NCBI GenBank assembly: GCA_038030265.1
Contig: CM075941.1
Location: forward strand, 16,244,001-16,308,000
Length of the DNA stretch: 64,000 nt
Direction of reading: 5' to 3'
Origin: Corythucha ciliata
Lineage: Eukaryota > Arthropoda > Insecta > Hemiptera > Tingidae
The position numbers and the translations under genes are program-made. Of this stretch, positions 11,546-23,560 are shown piece after piece (positions within the stretch are counted from its first letter, which is position 1; each line of letters opens with the position of its first letter). A model generated the notes under the pieces. That model did no database searches, was not told the DNA's origin, and worked only from the letters and a program-made list of their open reading frames with translations.

Positions 11546-13865
11546 ATGAACCACAGGTGCAGCTGGGAACTAACCGTCGCCAAGTCTTCAAGGCAGATTG
11601 TTACTGCTCACCCGGTAGGTTCCGACTGTTACAGCTACCACGAGTTTCCATCCCTTGCAACGCTCAGGTTGAACTATACGTCGTGGTGTCGTTATCTCTA
11701 CAGCTATGATAAAGGGAATAACACATGAGTCAAACGCACTTCGTTCCAAAATGGCTGGAAATACCTATGGAGGCAACCCCCGCCCCCCCGCCGCCGCCAC
11801 TACGGTTGACTGACCTACCAACAGTGAGCGTTGCGTTAGTCGCGCTATCTCAATTAACGAACTCAATTCAAACGGTCACAATCCCCAAAAAGTAACGATG
11901 AAAAATTCTTTCTGATAGGTCACGTCTACCGAAAATAAAAAACAAGTGAATGACAACAAAGTTTGTCCCGTACCCGCACCTCAAAAATTCCCCGACCGGA
12001 CACGTTCAGAACTTGATAAACTTGAGCTTAAACAACTTACCGAGCGTTGACTGACGTCGGGTGGCCGACTTCATCGACGGACGGCTTCCTGTTGACAGAG
12101 AAATTGCGACTGAAGGTGGTATAACGGGTGACTTTCTAAGACTTAGTATACATACAAGGTCCCATAATGTATAATGGTGTTAATGAAAGTAAATAATACA
12201 AAAGAGGAAGGTAATTGTAGGTTTAATTCGACTAATAGGAAGTTGAAACTTCCATTCTGTACCGTGATGAACTTTAAAAGGCCTTATTTCCTGAAACTCC
12301 GGATGCATTCACAAGTCAAAGAGAGATAGTAAGGGGTGAATGGGACGGGAAAAGAGCTTTGAAACCTTTAGCGCAGATATGGATAAAGAGGAGCGTTTTA
12401 CATAATGAGGCGAGAAGACGAAAGAAAGAAAAGGAGAGATGGGTATCAAGGTGTTTACAGGACACAAGTCTAAAAGGTAATGATCGTTTGTTATTCTAAT
12501 GTGCACGATTCAAAAAAAGGAGTCGCGTTCCCTTCCCCATCACGGCGTCAAGGGATTCATTCATACGAAATCGCTTCGTTAGAAAAAGGCGAAAAGGAAC
12601 ACAAGTCCCTCCTCCTTACACAATTACAGCTGTTCTGTTACAGAATTTTTTGGGGATATGGAAACAAAATCAAAGGATTGATCTACTTTTCATTTATATT
12701 TCCATTGGAATGTCTAGCCCACAATAAAAGGATAGCGTGAACGTTGTAAAAGGTTTGACACGCTTCACGCCCCCTTATAATATAGCCAAAGGGATAAGGC
12801 TATCGAGATGAGTCCGTATTGTCCACAACCCCCTCCCCTTCCAGAAACATTACATGTAGATGAGCCTCGTAATTTCCACTCTCTTATAGCCGGTGAGAAG
12901 GCGGGTGGTGTGAGGGGTTATTAATTATTTCTTTGGCTAGTAATCAAAATGTCGTGATATGATGGTTGTCACAAACTAGCGCCATTGTCTCTTTTTTGAA
13001 GATTGCTTCCCCTCCCTACAACCCCTCATCGTAAAACACTACTCTGTTCTTATGCCGCGAGAGAAAAATCATTGTCCAACCGCGGAAGATTTATAACAGG
13101 ACTTTTTAATAAATAAGTATAATGATTGTTATTCAACCACGTAACTGGCAATTAAAAACAACAAGCTTTTTTACTTTGTACTTTTTTTTTTTATGGAGTT
13201 GGTGTCCTCTCTTTTGTATCATTAAGAGAATTAACAGCATCCCTCCCCACCCCTCCACCCACCATCATCGTACTAAAACCGTATCCGTCTCTTCGTTTGA
13301 TTCGCCGTAAATTCCAGGTTGACATCAGCGACGGACAAATATGGAAAATTGAGTCGATAAACCTTCCATGGAGGTCACAGGTTTTTTTTTTTTTTTTTTC
13401 GCGTAAAAATGTTGAAAATGAATCGTTTGAAGCGTGTCTTTGTAAAACTTACCTATGGAATTAAAGAAAAAACCGATTTGTTTCGTAAAAGGGAAAATAT
13501 AAGGGAAGAATTTTGTGTTATCGGGGAATGCGCACGTATTTTTTTGTTCGGGGCCTGGTCCCCCAGCACCCGCGTTTTATTGCCGCCGTCAAACGTGTTC
13601 GTAAAGGATTATACTTTTGTATTGTGTGAATACTATTAAAGATATAAGGTATTGTTTAGAATGCCGACCCCAGGCTCGGATCAACTTTTCCGGGCGTTAC
13701 GCAGTGGCTCCGGGAATCAGGGCTTACTTCACTTCAGTTCGTCACTCTGGGCCTGGAGGCTGAGCATAGGAAGTTCCTCAGAAGAGGAGCCCGAAGAGAC
13801 CAAAAATCCTCTGATGTCTCGTGCTCTGAAATGCTCTCTGAAATGATCCCTAAAAAACCATATTT
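11546..13865. other. Non-array DNA, no gene recognised
   Basis: Mostly AT-rich single-copy-looking sequence with a T-run at about 13,382-13,399. The frame at 11,537-11,728 (plus, 63 codons) has balanced composition but matches no family I recognise and has no supported neighbours. Confidence 0.5.
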
Positions 13866-13869
13866 TCAG

Positions 13870-14115
13870 GTAGGTGGCTTCTTTAAATTGCCAAATTCGC
13901 ACCGTTGCAAAAACATTTCAAAAAATTGTGTATTTGCCACTTTACAAACCATTATTCCGAGAGTCTGGTCAATTCAAAACCCGTTTTCAAAAGCGTAACT
14001 CTTTTCAATTGACCAATTTCGCAGGGGTGCGCTACTTCAAATTGCAAACTCGTGTGGGTTTGCTACCTCAAAATTCCAACTCCCGGCGGGTTTGCCGGTT
14101 CAAAAACAAAATTAT
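13870..14115 (-). repeat. Family C array, minus orientation
   Basis: On the plus strand the units read TTCAAATTGCCAAATTCGC and GCGGGTTTGCCGGTTCAAAA, the complement of family C. About eight units, directly followed by a plus-oriented A array. Confidence 0.75.
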
Positions 14116-14144
14116 GTGCGTGTAACGTTTTTAGTCAGCTCTTT

Positions 14145-14905
14145 AATCAACGATGGATAAAGCGGGCCTTATTCCAAGAATTAGCTATTTTTATCAATAT
14201 TTGCCAAATTGGCGGTTTGTTCAATTTTTAGCAGCGAATTAGACCGGTTTTTCTCAATTTGAGCTGAAATTTAGAGTTTTCCTTATTTTTAGCCGCGCTA
14301 ATTAGTGGTTTTTTAAATATTAGCCGTCAGTAAGGTGATTGTTTTACATTTTAGACCCACATTGGCCATTTCATTTCAATTTAGTTATGGATTAGCACTT
14401 TTTCTTAGTTTTAGCCTCGAAATATCCTTTAGAAGATACGGATTGGCGTTTTCTCCATTTTATTGGCGAATAAGCGATTTTTTTCATTTTTACCCGCCAA
14501 CTAACGTTTTTCCTACAGGTTATTTGCGAATTAGCGCTTTTACCCGATTTCATCGACGGATTAGGTGATTTTTAGCCGCGGGCTTGTCCCAAAAACAACA
14601 CATTAGCGGTTTGGCACATTTTAGCCGTACAATTGCCACTATACACCGAGAATCAGCGATTTTGTCTAAATTATAGTCTGAAAGTTGCATCGAGAAACCA
14701 GGAATGAGCGCTGTTTTGCAGTTTTAGCCACGAATATTAGCACTTTTTCCCAATTTTTTGCCGCCTACTCGCCCCAACATCGGCACATTGGAGCGCCTTC
14801 TCAATTTTATCTGCTTAAGGACCTAAAGAAACTTGGGAATCCGCGTATTTTCTCTACTTTAGCCGCGAATTTGCTTCCAGAAGGCAGAAATTTTCTCAAT
14901 TTTAG
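14145..14905 (+). repeat. Family A array with terminal variant units
   Basis: About 25 units of TTTTAGCCGCGAATTAGCG then TTTTTCTCAA. Near the right end specific variant units appear in order: one with AACACATTAGCGG (about 14,596), one with AAGGACCTAAAGAAAC (about 14,818) and one with TTGCTTCCAGAAGGC (about 14,871). The same ordered variants occur at the end of the array at 41.7-42.3 kb. Confidence 0.85.
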
Positions 14906-14949
14906 CCTTCAGAATTGCGCTTTCACCAATAACGTTCTATTCTCGTAGT

Positions 14950-15135
14950 CGGATGGGCTAAAAATCGTCGAAAGGAGCCAAGTCACTGTCCAGTCGTATA
15001 CCATAACTCCTTTTCACGGTCCTAAATCTATGAACGTGAACCTAAAAATCATCAGTTTTCCATATTTAAGCTTTTCGGGGGCCCTCTCTGATAGATGGCC
15101 CTGTGTGGTCCGCCCTCCTCGCCATACCTCGGCAC
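14950..15135 (+). repeat. Shared 3' tail of a family A array (copy 1)
   Basis: Non-array sequence after the A array with AAAATCGTCGAAAGGAGCC, CTGTCCAGTC, CTCCTTTTCAC, CTATGAACGTGAA, TTTAAGCTTTTCGGGGGC and CCTCCTCGCCATACCTCGG. The first part matches 42,414-42,465 and the later part matches 50,157-50,423, in the same order and each time downstream of a plus-oriented A array. Confidence 0.65.
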
Positions 15136-15168
15136 GCTACTGTGGCATACTCTTGCTCTTTCACACTA

Positions 15169-15435
15169 AAGTACGTGACACGAAATAAGGCGGGTGTGAC
15201 TCATCGACTAAAAAACCAACGTTGCGCATTATAGTCTCAAAGATGCGATGAAAAGCTCAAGTCTACACCCATAGCTGGCAACGTTGCGCTCCTATCGTTG
15301 TCACTTTGGAGAGCTGTGAGCCGATGAGCGTTCGTAAAACCCCACTCCACATCACCACCCCCACCCCGCATGGAGTGGCAACAGGGCATGGTAGGGACGA
15401 TGAGTCACACCCGGCTTATTTCGTGTCGCGTACTT
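15169..15435. mobile_element. MITE, 267 bp, TA-flanked, ~42-bp terminal inverted repeats
   Basis: The left end begins AAGTACGTGACACGAAATAA and continues with GGCGGGTGTGACTCATCG. The right end is its complement with three mismatches, reading CGATGAGTCACACCCGGC then TTATTTCGTGTCGCGTACTT. Both ends are flanked by TA (15,167-15,168 and 15,436-15,437). The internal part repeats the word AACGTTGCGC twice (about 15,220 and 15,288). TA flanks suggest a Tc1/mariner-type or similar cut-and-paste source; there is no coding content. Confidence 0.85.
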
Positions 15436-15744
15436 TAAGTTTCTGCTCTGAATAGCGTGAATACGCCATTTTATGGCAGATGTAGCTGATTTATCTTATA
15501 ACACGTCATCTATCTAGTAAAACTGTGTCCTTAGGACTCAAATTTCCCAGGAAAATTAACCAAGAAACAAGAGAATTTCATGAAAGGGCGATAAATTGGT
15601 GAAGGATTTGGAAGTTTTGCCTCAAGAATTTTATTTTTGCCCATGTAGGCATAATTGATTCGCAAAATGATATTTGCTCGTGGGGGGGGGGGGGTAAACT
15701 CAGATTCTTGCTCCCCCACCGGCTGGCTTCCGCCGCCACTGGTT

Positions 15745-16380
15745 TCAACCATTAAAAAAACTATTTTCGTCGCTTCGGCGTTTTCAATAAGCCAAATTAA
15801 CGGATTCTATCTCTCAAATAACAATTTTGAGGAAACGTGGCTTGCTCGCAACCCAAATGTCATAAATGTCCTTTGAAAAATTATTTTCGCGAGTGTGCCT
15901 CTTCAAAACAAACGATTTCACAATTTTCGCTCTTCGGAAACTAAAATTTCGTGGGATTCGACGTCTTGGAAACAATTTTCGTCTATTGAAATCCTTCAAA
16001 AAGTCAAATTAACGGGGTTGATGCCTTTAAAACCACAACTTTGCGGATTTGGCGCGTTCTAAAGCTAAACGTCACAGGTTTTGACCCATGCAAAAACAAT
16101 TTTTGCGCGTTTGGCTCTTTAAAACAATCAGTTTTACAGACTCAGACAATTCACGGGCCGGGTGCGTGCTTATGGTTCTTTAGGAACCAAATTTATTCGC
16201 AGGCATTTGGCTCATTCAAAAGCCTTTCCCGGGTTTCGACCTATAAAAATCATTTGCGTTGATTTAGCTTCTTCAAAATGCCAAATACACGCGGGGTTTG
16301 GTCTCTCGATAAAACCAATTTCACAGTTTTGGCAGAGCTCGATGGGTTTTAGTTACAGGTCGCACGTTATGGCTCAGGAA
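15745..16380 (-). repeat. Family C array, minus orientation
   Basis: About 20 units on the plus strand of the form TTCAAAAAGCCAAATTAACG and AACAATTTTCGCG then GGTTTGGCTC, the complement of family C. The preceding 15,438-15,745 is non-array and contains a G13 run (15,682-15,694). It abuts the next A array, repeating the C(minus)-A(plus) order seen at 14.1 kb. Confidence 0.8.
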
Positions 16381-16391
16381 TAGGCGAGAAA

Positions 16392-17330
16392 ATCGTAATT
16401 TCTCGCCATATAAGCTGGCAAATTAGCCGAATTAGCACTTTTTATCAATTCTTACCTTGTTTTCACAATTTTAGCAGTCAAATTCGATTATTTTTCCTGG
16501 CTTTTATGTTTTAAATTAAATCTTTTTCTCAATTTTAGCCCAATTTTTATTTTCAGAAACCGCGAATCGACGTTCATCAAATTCCAGTCACCCATTGTCC
16601 GCATTTTAGACGCCAATACAGGTTATTCTCATTTTTTGTCACGAATGGACATTTTTTTACTTTTAGCCATGAATTAGCGTTGTTCTCGATTTCAGCCGAA
16701 TGTATCTCCATCAGAAACTGGGAATTGGCGTTTTTCTCCTTTATTTTTAGCCGCGAATTAGTTCTTTTTCTCAATGTTAGCCACGAATTAGCGTTTCTTG
16801 ACTTTTAGCACTAAATTAGTGATTTTCCCACTTTTACCCAATTAATTATTCTCATTAATTAGACCGTTGTCCAAAGCCAAGGACTTCGCTTCACGAGTTT
16901 CGAACTCTTATTTGCACTTTTTCTACATTTCAGCATCCAAGGAGCGCCTTTTATCTATTTTGTTGCCGCGATTCGTCATTAAGTTTTGTTACTATTAGCC
17001 ATGAATTAACGCGTTTCCTCGACTTTCTTTTGTCTCGACATTAGCCGCAGATTATAGCTTTTTCTCTATTCTTGCTAGAATTATCGTTGTTTCACAATAA
17101 TTTCAGCCGCTAATTACCGTTTTTCTCATTTGCATGTCCGAATAAACAATTGTTTACACTTTTATCCATGTATTAGCGCTTATTTAAAATTCTGGTCAAA
17201 GTTGCCTCCAGAAACCTTGAATTCGCGTGTTTTTTTCACTTAATCCTGGCATTAGTGCTTTTGCTCAATTTAAGCCACGGATTTCCTCAAAAGCACCATT
17301 CTAACGTTTTTTCTCAATTAGGAATAAACA
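16392..17330 (+). repeat. Family A array
   Basis: About 30 units of TTTTAGCCGCGAATTAGCG with TTTTTCTCAATT. A variant TTGCCTCCAGAAACCTTGAA occurs at about 17,203. At about 17,335 it changes within one unit length to family B. Confidence 0.85.
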
Positions 17331-17339
17331 TAAAAGGGC

Positions 17340-18435
17340 CGTGAATGGGAGGGGCGAATGACCACTTCATCGATTTTAGGGCGCAAATATAGTCGAATAA
17401 CTTGCGTATAGAAAGTCAGATTAGGAATTTCAATGGCGTTAAACCAACTTCAATGCTCGAATGAACAGTGTGGCTATTTTCAGGGCACAAATCGAAAGTA
17501 TTTTAGCCTTTTTCAAGGCGCGGAGGTTCATTTTGAAGCAAGAATGGTAAATTTTCGCTATTTTCCGGGCACAAATCGGTCTGTTTAGCCATTTATAGGG
17601 GGTGATTAACCAGCCAAGCAATTTTATAGATCCAAAGTTGTCAGTTTAGACAGTCCTTCGGTCTGGGGAATTGGGGGGCGGGGCTATTAGCTGTCAGCTG
17701 ATAAGGTGTTCGGTGCGGAACCGCCAGTGGCCGTTTTTTGGGTGCAGCTTTAGCCACTTTGACGGCGCGAATCGTCATCAATGCCATTTGTAGCCTTTGT
17801 AGGGCGCAAATAATGTTAGTATGGCCATTTTTAGAGTGTAAATTGCCAGTGCGAGTTTGTCATTTTTAGAGCTTTGATTGCCAGTTTTGCTATTTTGAGG
17901 GCACGCATCGTCATTTTCGACGTTTTCAAGGCCCGAAGGCTCAGTTTGACCATTTTTAGCGCGAGATTGGTCGACTTCACTATTTTCGAAACAGGAATAA
18001 TCTGTTTAAGGCTTTTCAAATCGCCAATCGTTATAGTCCAAACATTAATTGGCCACATAGATGTCAGTCTGGCCAGTTTGGACGTTTTTTCTCCCGAATC
18101 ATAATATTTGCTATTTTGAAGTGCAAATAGTTAGTTTCACCGAAGTTTGGCCGAAGGAGCCAATGGTCATTGCTTAGCGCGGGAATAGTCGATTTAGCCA
18201 TTTTCGGGGCTGCACGATTCGCCTGTTTAGTCATTTTTAAGGCGCGTGAAGTCACTCTGGCAATTTTTAGAGCGGGAATTGCCAGCTTGGATTTTTTTTT
18301 TTTGAACAAATAGGCCGTTTAAAGCCATTTTCAAGTCGCGAATCATTAAGTTTTGCCATTTTGGGACGTGATAATAGTCAATTTTGCCATTTTTCTGAAG
18401 TGAATTGCTAGTTTAGCTATCTTTAGGCAGTGATC
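17340..18435 (+). repeat. Degenerate ~30-bp tandem array, family B, copy 3
   Basis: Units of GGGCGCAAATCGTCAG then TTTAGCCATTTTTAG. The part from about 17,530 to 18,045 is colinear with 7800-8335: shared landmarks are CCAAGCAATTTTATAG (about 17,612), TGTTCGGTGCGGAACCGC (17,706), CGAAGGCTCAGTTTG (about 17,933) and AGGAATAATCTGTTTAAGG (about 17,992). Confidence 0.85.
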
Positions 18436-19813
18436 GGCTGCATATCAAGCCATTTTTTGTTGAGCGAAGCACTCAATTTCTCATGCCCCTTCCTTGAGCA
18501 AATCCTGGATCTGCATTCTGCCACCTCACCTTGGGGTCAAAGCCCTGTCAATGACACTTATTACACTACATTGACCGAGTTGAGCGACAGACTTGCGGTT
18601 TATAAGCCCATCGGACCACCCACAATCGAGAACCGTCACAAATCATCGGAAGTGGCCACCAACGTTCCTAAAAATGGCCATAAAATCGATTCGGTACTTT
18701 TTCGGTCCTATAATATTAAGGCTCTTCCTCACGGACTTGCACTGCTTTCTGGGGAGGTTGTTCCAGCTCCCACCGTTTGTGAAAATTAGCCGCCCGAGGA
18801 AAGCGTGTCTCCGTTAAGGGGGTGAATCCTTCCAAAGTCCTCCCCCATCTACCCCGCAGATATAAAATTCGTTGGGATTTTATAAATATCCGCACCGAAA
18901 AACCTGAAACCCGCATCAATTCATCACTACAGCAAGGCATTATGATGCTGCAGCGATTCCAACATTTCCTGCGTTGTCTCGCGTTTTTAAACGCCTGGCG
19001 ACTCCGATTGCTGACGGTCCCATCATCGCACAGAGTATGCCGCGTGAAGACCCGTGAAATAATTTAGGCATGTGGACAGGACCAAAATAAATAAAAAAAA
19101 CACCCAGCAATTCGCCAGTAAACTGTACGGGTAGATGTTCATGGTCCCTCGTTTTTTGTTATTTATACGTTATAATGAGCTATTTTTACTGCGTTCTGCG
19201 TATTATAGTCGGCAAAGTGGTGAAGTTCTCGACCAAGACACAACACAATTTACTCTTTTTTTCTTCTTCTTTCGTCCACACAACTCATTCATACAGGCGC
19301 CCCATGATGACACACACACCTCCCCATAATTTCACCACCCACAATTACCCTCGAATTTCGTCCCACCAATTCGTTCAAAGTTATTACGGTAGTACCACCG
19401 TCATTATAGCAAGAATATACGTTCGATTTTATCGAAATGTTCAAAAGTTATAAACAAAACTTGAGCGGTTCAGAGCGTTAAAAGTAATAAGTTCACACCT
19501 TTGGAAATTGTTTTTTTTAACCTCTGCATTACTAAAGGGCTCCAAAGCCTTAGGCAGATGAAAAAGGGCTCATGGTCTACTGGAAGGCCGCCGTATCTAA
19601 TCCATAGGACAATGAATAAAGTGTGAAGGTATCTCTCATTCTAACTAACTTGTGAGGCTTTGAAGAAGAAAAAATGAAATATTATTACTTGTTGTTGGGG
19701 GGAGGGAGGGGGCTTGAACTGCTTGGTTGGTGAGGGCCCAAAAATTCTACTTCAAAAAAATGTGACTGCGGATAAAATTGTTGTAAAATTTAACAACATT
19801 TTTTTCTTCTTTC
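18436..19813. other. Non-array DNA, no gene recognised
   Basis: A GC-richer block (about 18,480-19,070) contains frames of 119 codons (18,430-18,789, plus) and 74 codons (18,716-18,940, minus). On the minus strand, peptides such as GRLIFTNGGSWNNLP can be read, but I cannot assign them to a family and stops interrupt any longer product. The rest is AT-rich. Confidence 0.5.
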
Positions 19814-19817
19814 TTAA

Positions 19818-19953
19818 GGCCCGTTCACAAGCTCTATGTTTACGTTCTGTGGAGTCTATGCAACCAAACAAATTTATTCCCTCGAAAAATGAAGCATTTT
19901 GATAGGTTACACGGACTCCACAGACGCATTGCACAGAGCTTGTGAACGGGCCA
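19818..19953. mobile_element. MITE 1, 136 bp, TTAA-flanked (piggyBac/Kolobok type)
   Basis: The left end begins GGCCCGTTCACAAGCTCTAT. The right end is the complement, GAGCTTGTGAACGGGCCA, with the inverted repeats continuing to the word GGAGTC / GACTCC. TTAA flanks both sides (19,814-19,817 and 19,954-19,957). TTAA targets are the known signature of piggyBac and Kolobok superfamilies. It is non-coding; frames that run across it are incidental. Confidence 0.85.
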
Positions 19954-19957
19954 TTAA

Positions 19958-20096
19958 GCCCTGTTCACACGATGCAATGTTTGAAGCTATACTGCACGCT
20001 GGATTTTTAAAAACATCCGGTCACTACCAAGAAACATATGTTCTTACAAAACCCGCATGCAATACAGCTTCAAACATTGCATCGTGTGAACGGGGC
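19958..20096. mobile_element. MITE 2, 139 bp, sharing the TTAA with MITE 1
   Basis: It starts immediately after the TTAA at 19,954-19,957. The left end begins GCCCTGTTCACACGATGCAA; the right end is the complement, TTGCATCGTGTGAACGGGGC, and the pairing continues about 20 bp further inward. The right flank is TTTA (20,097-20,100), one change from TTAA. Its tip differs from MITE 1 beyond CCGTTCACA-like bases, so it belongs to a related but distinct family. Confidence 0.8.
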
Positions 20097-20100
20097 TTTA

Positions 20101-21595
20101 TACTAAATTATGTACCTGAACTGTTGCTGATGTGGATGATGATAGAAAGCAATTTGGGCAGCCATTCTCGGTCGCCCTCACCTCTAGGCACCTTCACTTT
20201 GTTTACGCCCCCAAATACGCGTTAACACAACTTGGTTCACTTCGGTATACAAAGAATGGGGAGAGGTCCTCACAGTCCCGAACTAGATGAAAATCTGTTC
20301 ACAAGAAACTCTTCCGGGGCCTCCTCTATTCCAACCCCCTGAAGCCCGAGTGATCCCCCCTCCTTTCTTTCTTTTTTTTTGGACTAGAAGGCCTTATAAC
20401 TCTGTTGAAAAAAGGTATCCACCCCTCTTCCTTTGACAACGATGAAAAGAAACAGTTAATGTACTTTTTTTCTTGGTTTGTTGTGGTATAGATCGACCCC
20501 TAGACAAATAGAGAGATATATACGCAAGAAAATTGGAAGGGCTCTCAGCTCCCCCCAACCCGGCCAGTCTTCCTCTATTCACAATCTTCACCCATCACAT
20601 ACAGTTCAAAAGTCGTAAAACCATCAAAAATATTAGCTCAAGATTTAACACCTCGAAAGGAGTAAAAAGATATTTTTCTTCACCTTTATCTAATATCTTA
20701 ATAGTACTACTGTTTCAAACACCGTGAGTTATTGTTTCCCTTCAGTCAAAAAAGTCTCTCTCCTGGGGCCCTTCTTTAAAAAGAATGTGTTTAGCCGCTG
20801 TCAGTTTTGAGATAAAGATTGTCATACCCCCCCCCCCTCAATCCTGGTTCACCAACGTCGTTCTCGGATACGATTTATCGGTAACGCCCTCAATATCTAA
20901 ACTTTGTATGAATTTATGTCCAAGGTTTTTTTTACCGGTGTAGGCTTTCTCCGCGATGGCTTTTTTGTGACGTTCCGAAATAACATCGAATAAACAATTT
21001 AACGACTCTTGTTGACCCCCTTGAAGAAGCTTCACAGTTTGAAATGAATTGACTTGTCGGTGGAAACAAGGGGGTAGTTAGGGAGGGGGGGCTGGGTGTA
21101 ACGCTTCGATTCCTTTCCGCTTAAAACCGCACAGCGTCCTGCGGTATTGCCAGCATCACAGCTCCACGCTTTAAATAATGGAAATCCGCAAATTTATGCG
21201 ATTAAAACAATGTATATCGTGACCAATCCCAGGAAACTGTGGCATCCTGACCGACTCCTGGCTTCATTTTCCCCTAAGAACGCCATTGAGATGATAGTAA
21301 CGAATCATCTTTTGCATTGTGAGGGGGGTGGGCAGCCCTTAACGAGGGGTGAAAGAAGACAAAGATGCTGGCTCGAAGGACTCTTCAATTGCAATCATTC
21401 ATCTCCTATTAAAGGCACTCCACAAGAAAACCGAAAAGTCACACTGCAGCCCAAACTGAGTGTTTGGTGACGTTGTTATTTTCGGACTCAAGAAAAGGAC
21501 GCCAAGCTCAAGGCATTTCCATTGGACTTTAGGACCTTTCTATGCCGTCCGGGGGCCACCGTAGGGTATTGCAGCCCCTAAAAACGACTCAAAGC
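20101..21595. other. Non-array DNA, no gene recognised
   Basis: Mixed-composition sequence with a C11 run (20,827-20,837). The 107-codon frame at 21,147-21,470 (plus) has no recognisable domain. Confidence 0.5.
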
Positions 21596-21599
21596 GCCC

Positions 21600-22456
21600 A
21601 AAACCACTAGAATCAAAGGAAGAACACCTTTAATGGTAAAATTGTTTCTATTTTCTCTAAAATTGTTTATAGACTTCTCAAGGCAACGTCGTCGAGTGAG
21701 AAAAAGCGATCGTTCGTTGCTAAAATTGAGAAAAGGCGCCCTGTCGTCGATTCATGGTGCAACTTCTTAACCTGAATCATTAATTCCCGGTTAATGGAGA
21801 CCCTTTTACAGCTAAAATACGGCAAATTAGTAATGTGCGGTTCTTCCGGCAAGCCCACAGCGAAATTTGAGAAAAAATGCTATTTCAAGGTCAAAAGTGC
21901 AAGAAGTGATAATTCACGGTTAAAATTGATCGAAAGTGATCATATTCATCAATCGCTGGTGAAATCGGGAAAGCGCCCAATTCGCGGCTGTTTGAGGCAA
22001 CTCCTCTGCTTAAAAAGAGAAAATCCGCTAACCCTCAGTTTCTGATGATTCTTTGGTGGCTAAATGTATAGGAGAAGGCACGTTATTCTGAAATTGTTGG
22101 GGCAAGTTTGCGGATAAAATTGAGGAAATTCGCGACGACAGACCAAAAATAGAGAAGGCGCGCTTTTGTGCTGTTGTTTATAAGACACGCGTGCGCCTAA
22201 AATTTTGAAAAATCGCTTAATTCATGGGCGAGTGGGAACAGAGATCGCTAATTCACCGTTAAAATTGACAATTGGTCAATCCGCAGTTTCTGAACGCCAC
22301 TCCTTGGCTAGAAACAAAAAAATACGTGTAATCGAGATAAAAAGGGAAATAATTGCGGCTTAAATTGAGAAAAAATTTTCATGCTTCATGGATAAAATTG
22401 CGGGGAAAAAACGCTAGTTCGCGGCTAAAATTGAGAGAAAGTGCTAATTCGCGACT
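21600..22456 (-). repeat. Family A array, minus orientation, left part
   Basis: Plus-strand units read GCGGCTAAAATTGAG then AAAAAGCGCTAATTC; about 25 diverged copies. It is cut by the hAT-like insertion at 22,465 and resumes at 23,965 in the same orientation, so the insertion is younger than the array. Confidence 0.85.
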
Positions 22457-22859
22457 CTTATTATTAGAGTTTCACGAGACCGAGACCGATACGGGAATTG
22501 AGTGGTCTCGGTCTCGGTTCTGAAAAGTTGGTATCGGTCTCGACCATAGTAAGTCGGTATCGGTCTCAGTCTCGAAAGTCTCGGTATCGGTCTCGAAAAG
22601 TAAAAAGATCTGAGGGCTTCGTATGCCAAATTTTCCGTGTAACTATCTAGGAAATACACAGTCAACTACGATAAAGTCTATAGGACATATCGACCGCGGG
22701 GGAACAAAACAATAGAAGGATCGATCGTGTATTCGAGTTGATAATTGCACGGAAGGGACAAGGGAATCCATCTTTCTCTTCCCGCATACTTAGCTCTTGG
22801 GTTGGGCTCTCAGATTCTTGGTAACCTGTTGGACAAGTCCGCTCATAAACGTTCAGAGA

Positions 22860-23280
22860 AAGAGCTAAATACGTGTGTATTGCTAAAAAGTGTTCGTTTG
22901 TGGCTAAAATGGATAACAAGTGCAAATTCACAGATGAAATAGAAAAAAAAACGCAAATTCACGGCTGAAATGAAGAAAAGTGCAAAGTTAAAATTAAGAA
23001 AAAGCTATCGTTCGTTGCTGGAATTGAAAAGACCCCTTTCAGTGGTTTCGGGAGGCACCTTCGTGGTTAGAACTGAGGAAAAGCGCTACCTGAATTTCGG
23101 CTGAATCTGGGGGAGGGGGATAATTCATTGTTAAAAATTCAGAAAAAGTGCTAATTCGCGGCAAAAATGAGATTGTTCCTAATTCACGGCTAATATTGAG
23201 AAAACGCCAGAATTCGCGGTTTCTGAATACAAATTGGTGTCCACAATTGATAAAATGCCTTGATTTAACGCCATAGTGCT
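22860..23280 (-). repeat. Family A units inside the hAT-like element
   Basis: About twelve minus-oriented A units (plus-strand form CACGGCTGAAATGAAG, AAAAGTGC). They lie inside the 22,465-23,956 element, so the element itself has captured or generated A-type repeats. Confidence 0.7.
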
Positions 23281-23489
23281 TAAAAATTATATTTATTATT
23301 CATTTGAAAACCACGCGGCCTCATTGAGATTTCTGCCCACGGCCTTCGGTTAGAATTATTTGATTTTAGGGGTTTGATTTATTTATTTGTTTGTTTATCT
23401 GTTTATTTATTTATTTATTAATTTTTAATTGTTCTGTTTTGGCTTATATTTTTCAAATGTAATCTATTGTTCTTGTGCCTTATTTTGGT

Positions 23490-23560
23490 AGGTCTGAAGA
23501 TGATGTAAAGATTGGACATCGAAAACCGGTTCACCTTAATAAAGAAAAGGGTTGATCAAG
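23490..23560 (+). other. Possible 3' end of an old retroelement
   Basis: The stretch reads GTCTGAAGATGATGTAAAG, then GACATCGAAAACCGGTTCAC and an AATAAAG. A CTGAAGATG...TCGAAAC...AATAAA arrangement resembles the 3' end of some invertebrate mobile-element families. No reverse transcriptase sequence accompanies it, so this is a resemblance only. Confidence 0.25.

Noticed and set aside
18436..19070. Possible retrotransposon reverse-transcriptase tail on the minus strand
   Set aside because: A few peptide words look plausible, but no catalytic motif is present and stops interrupt every frame.
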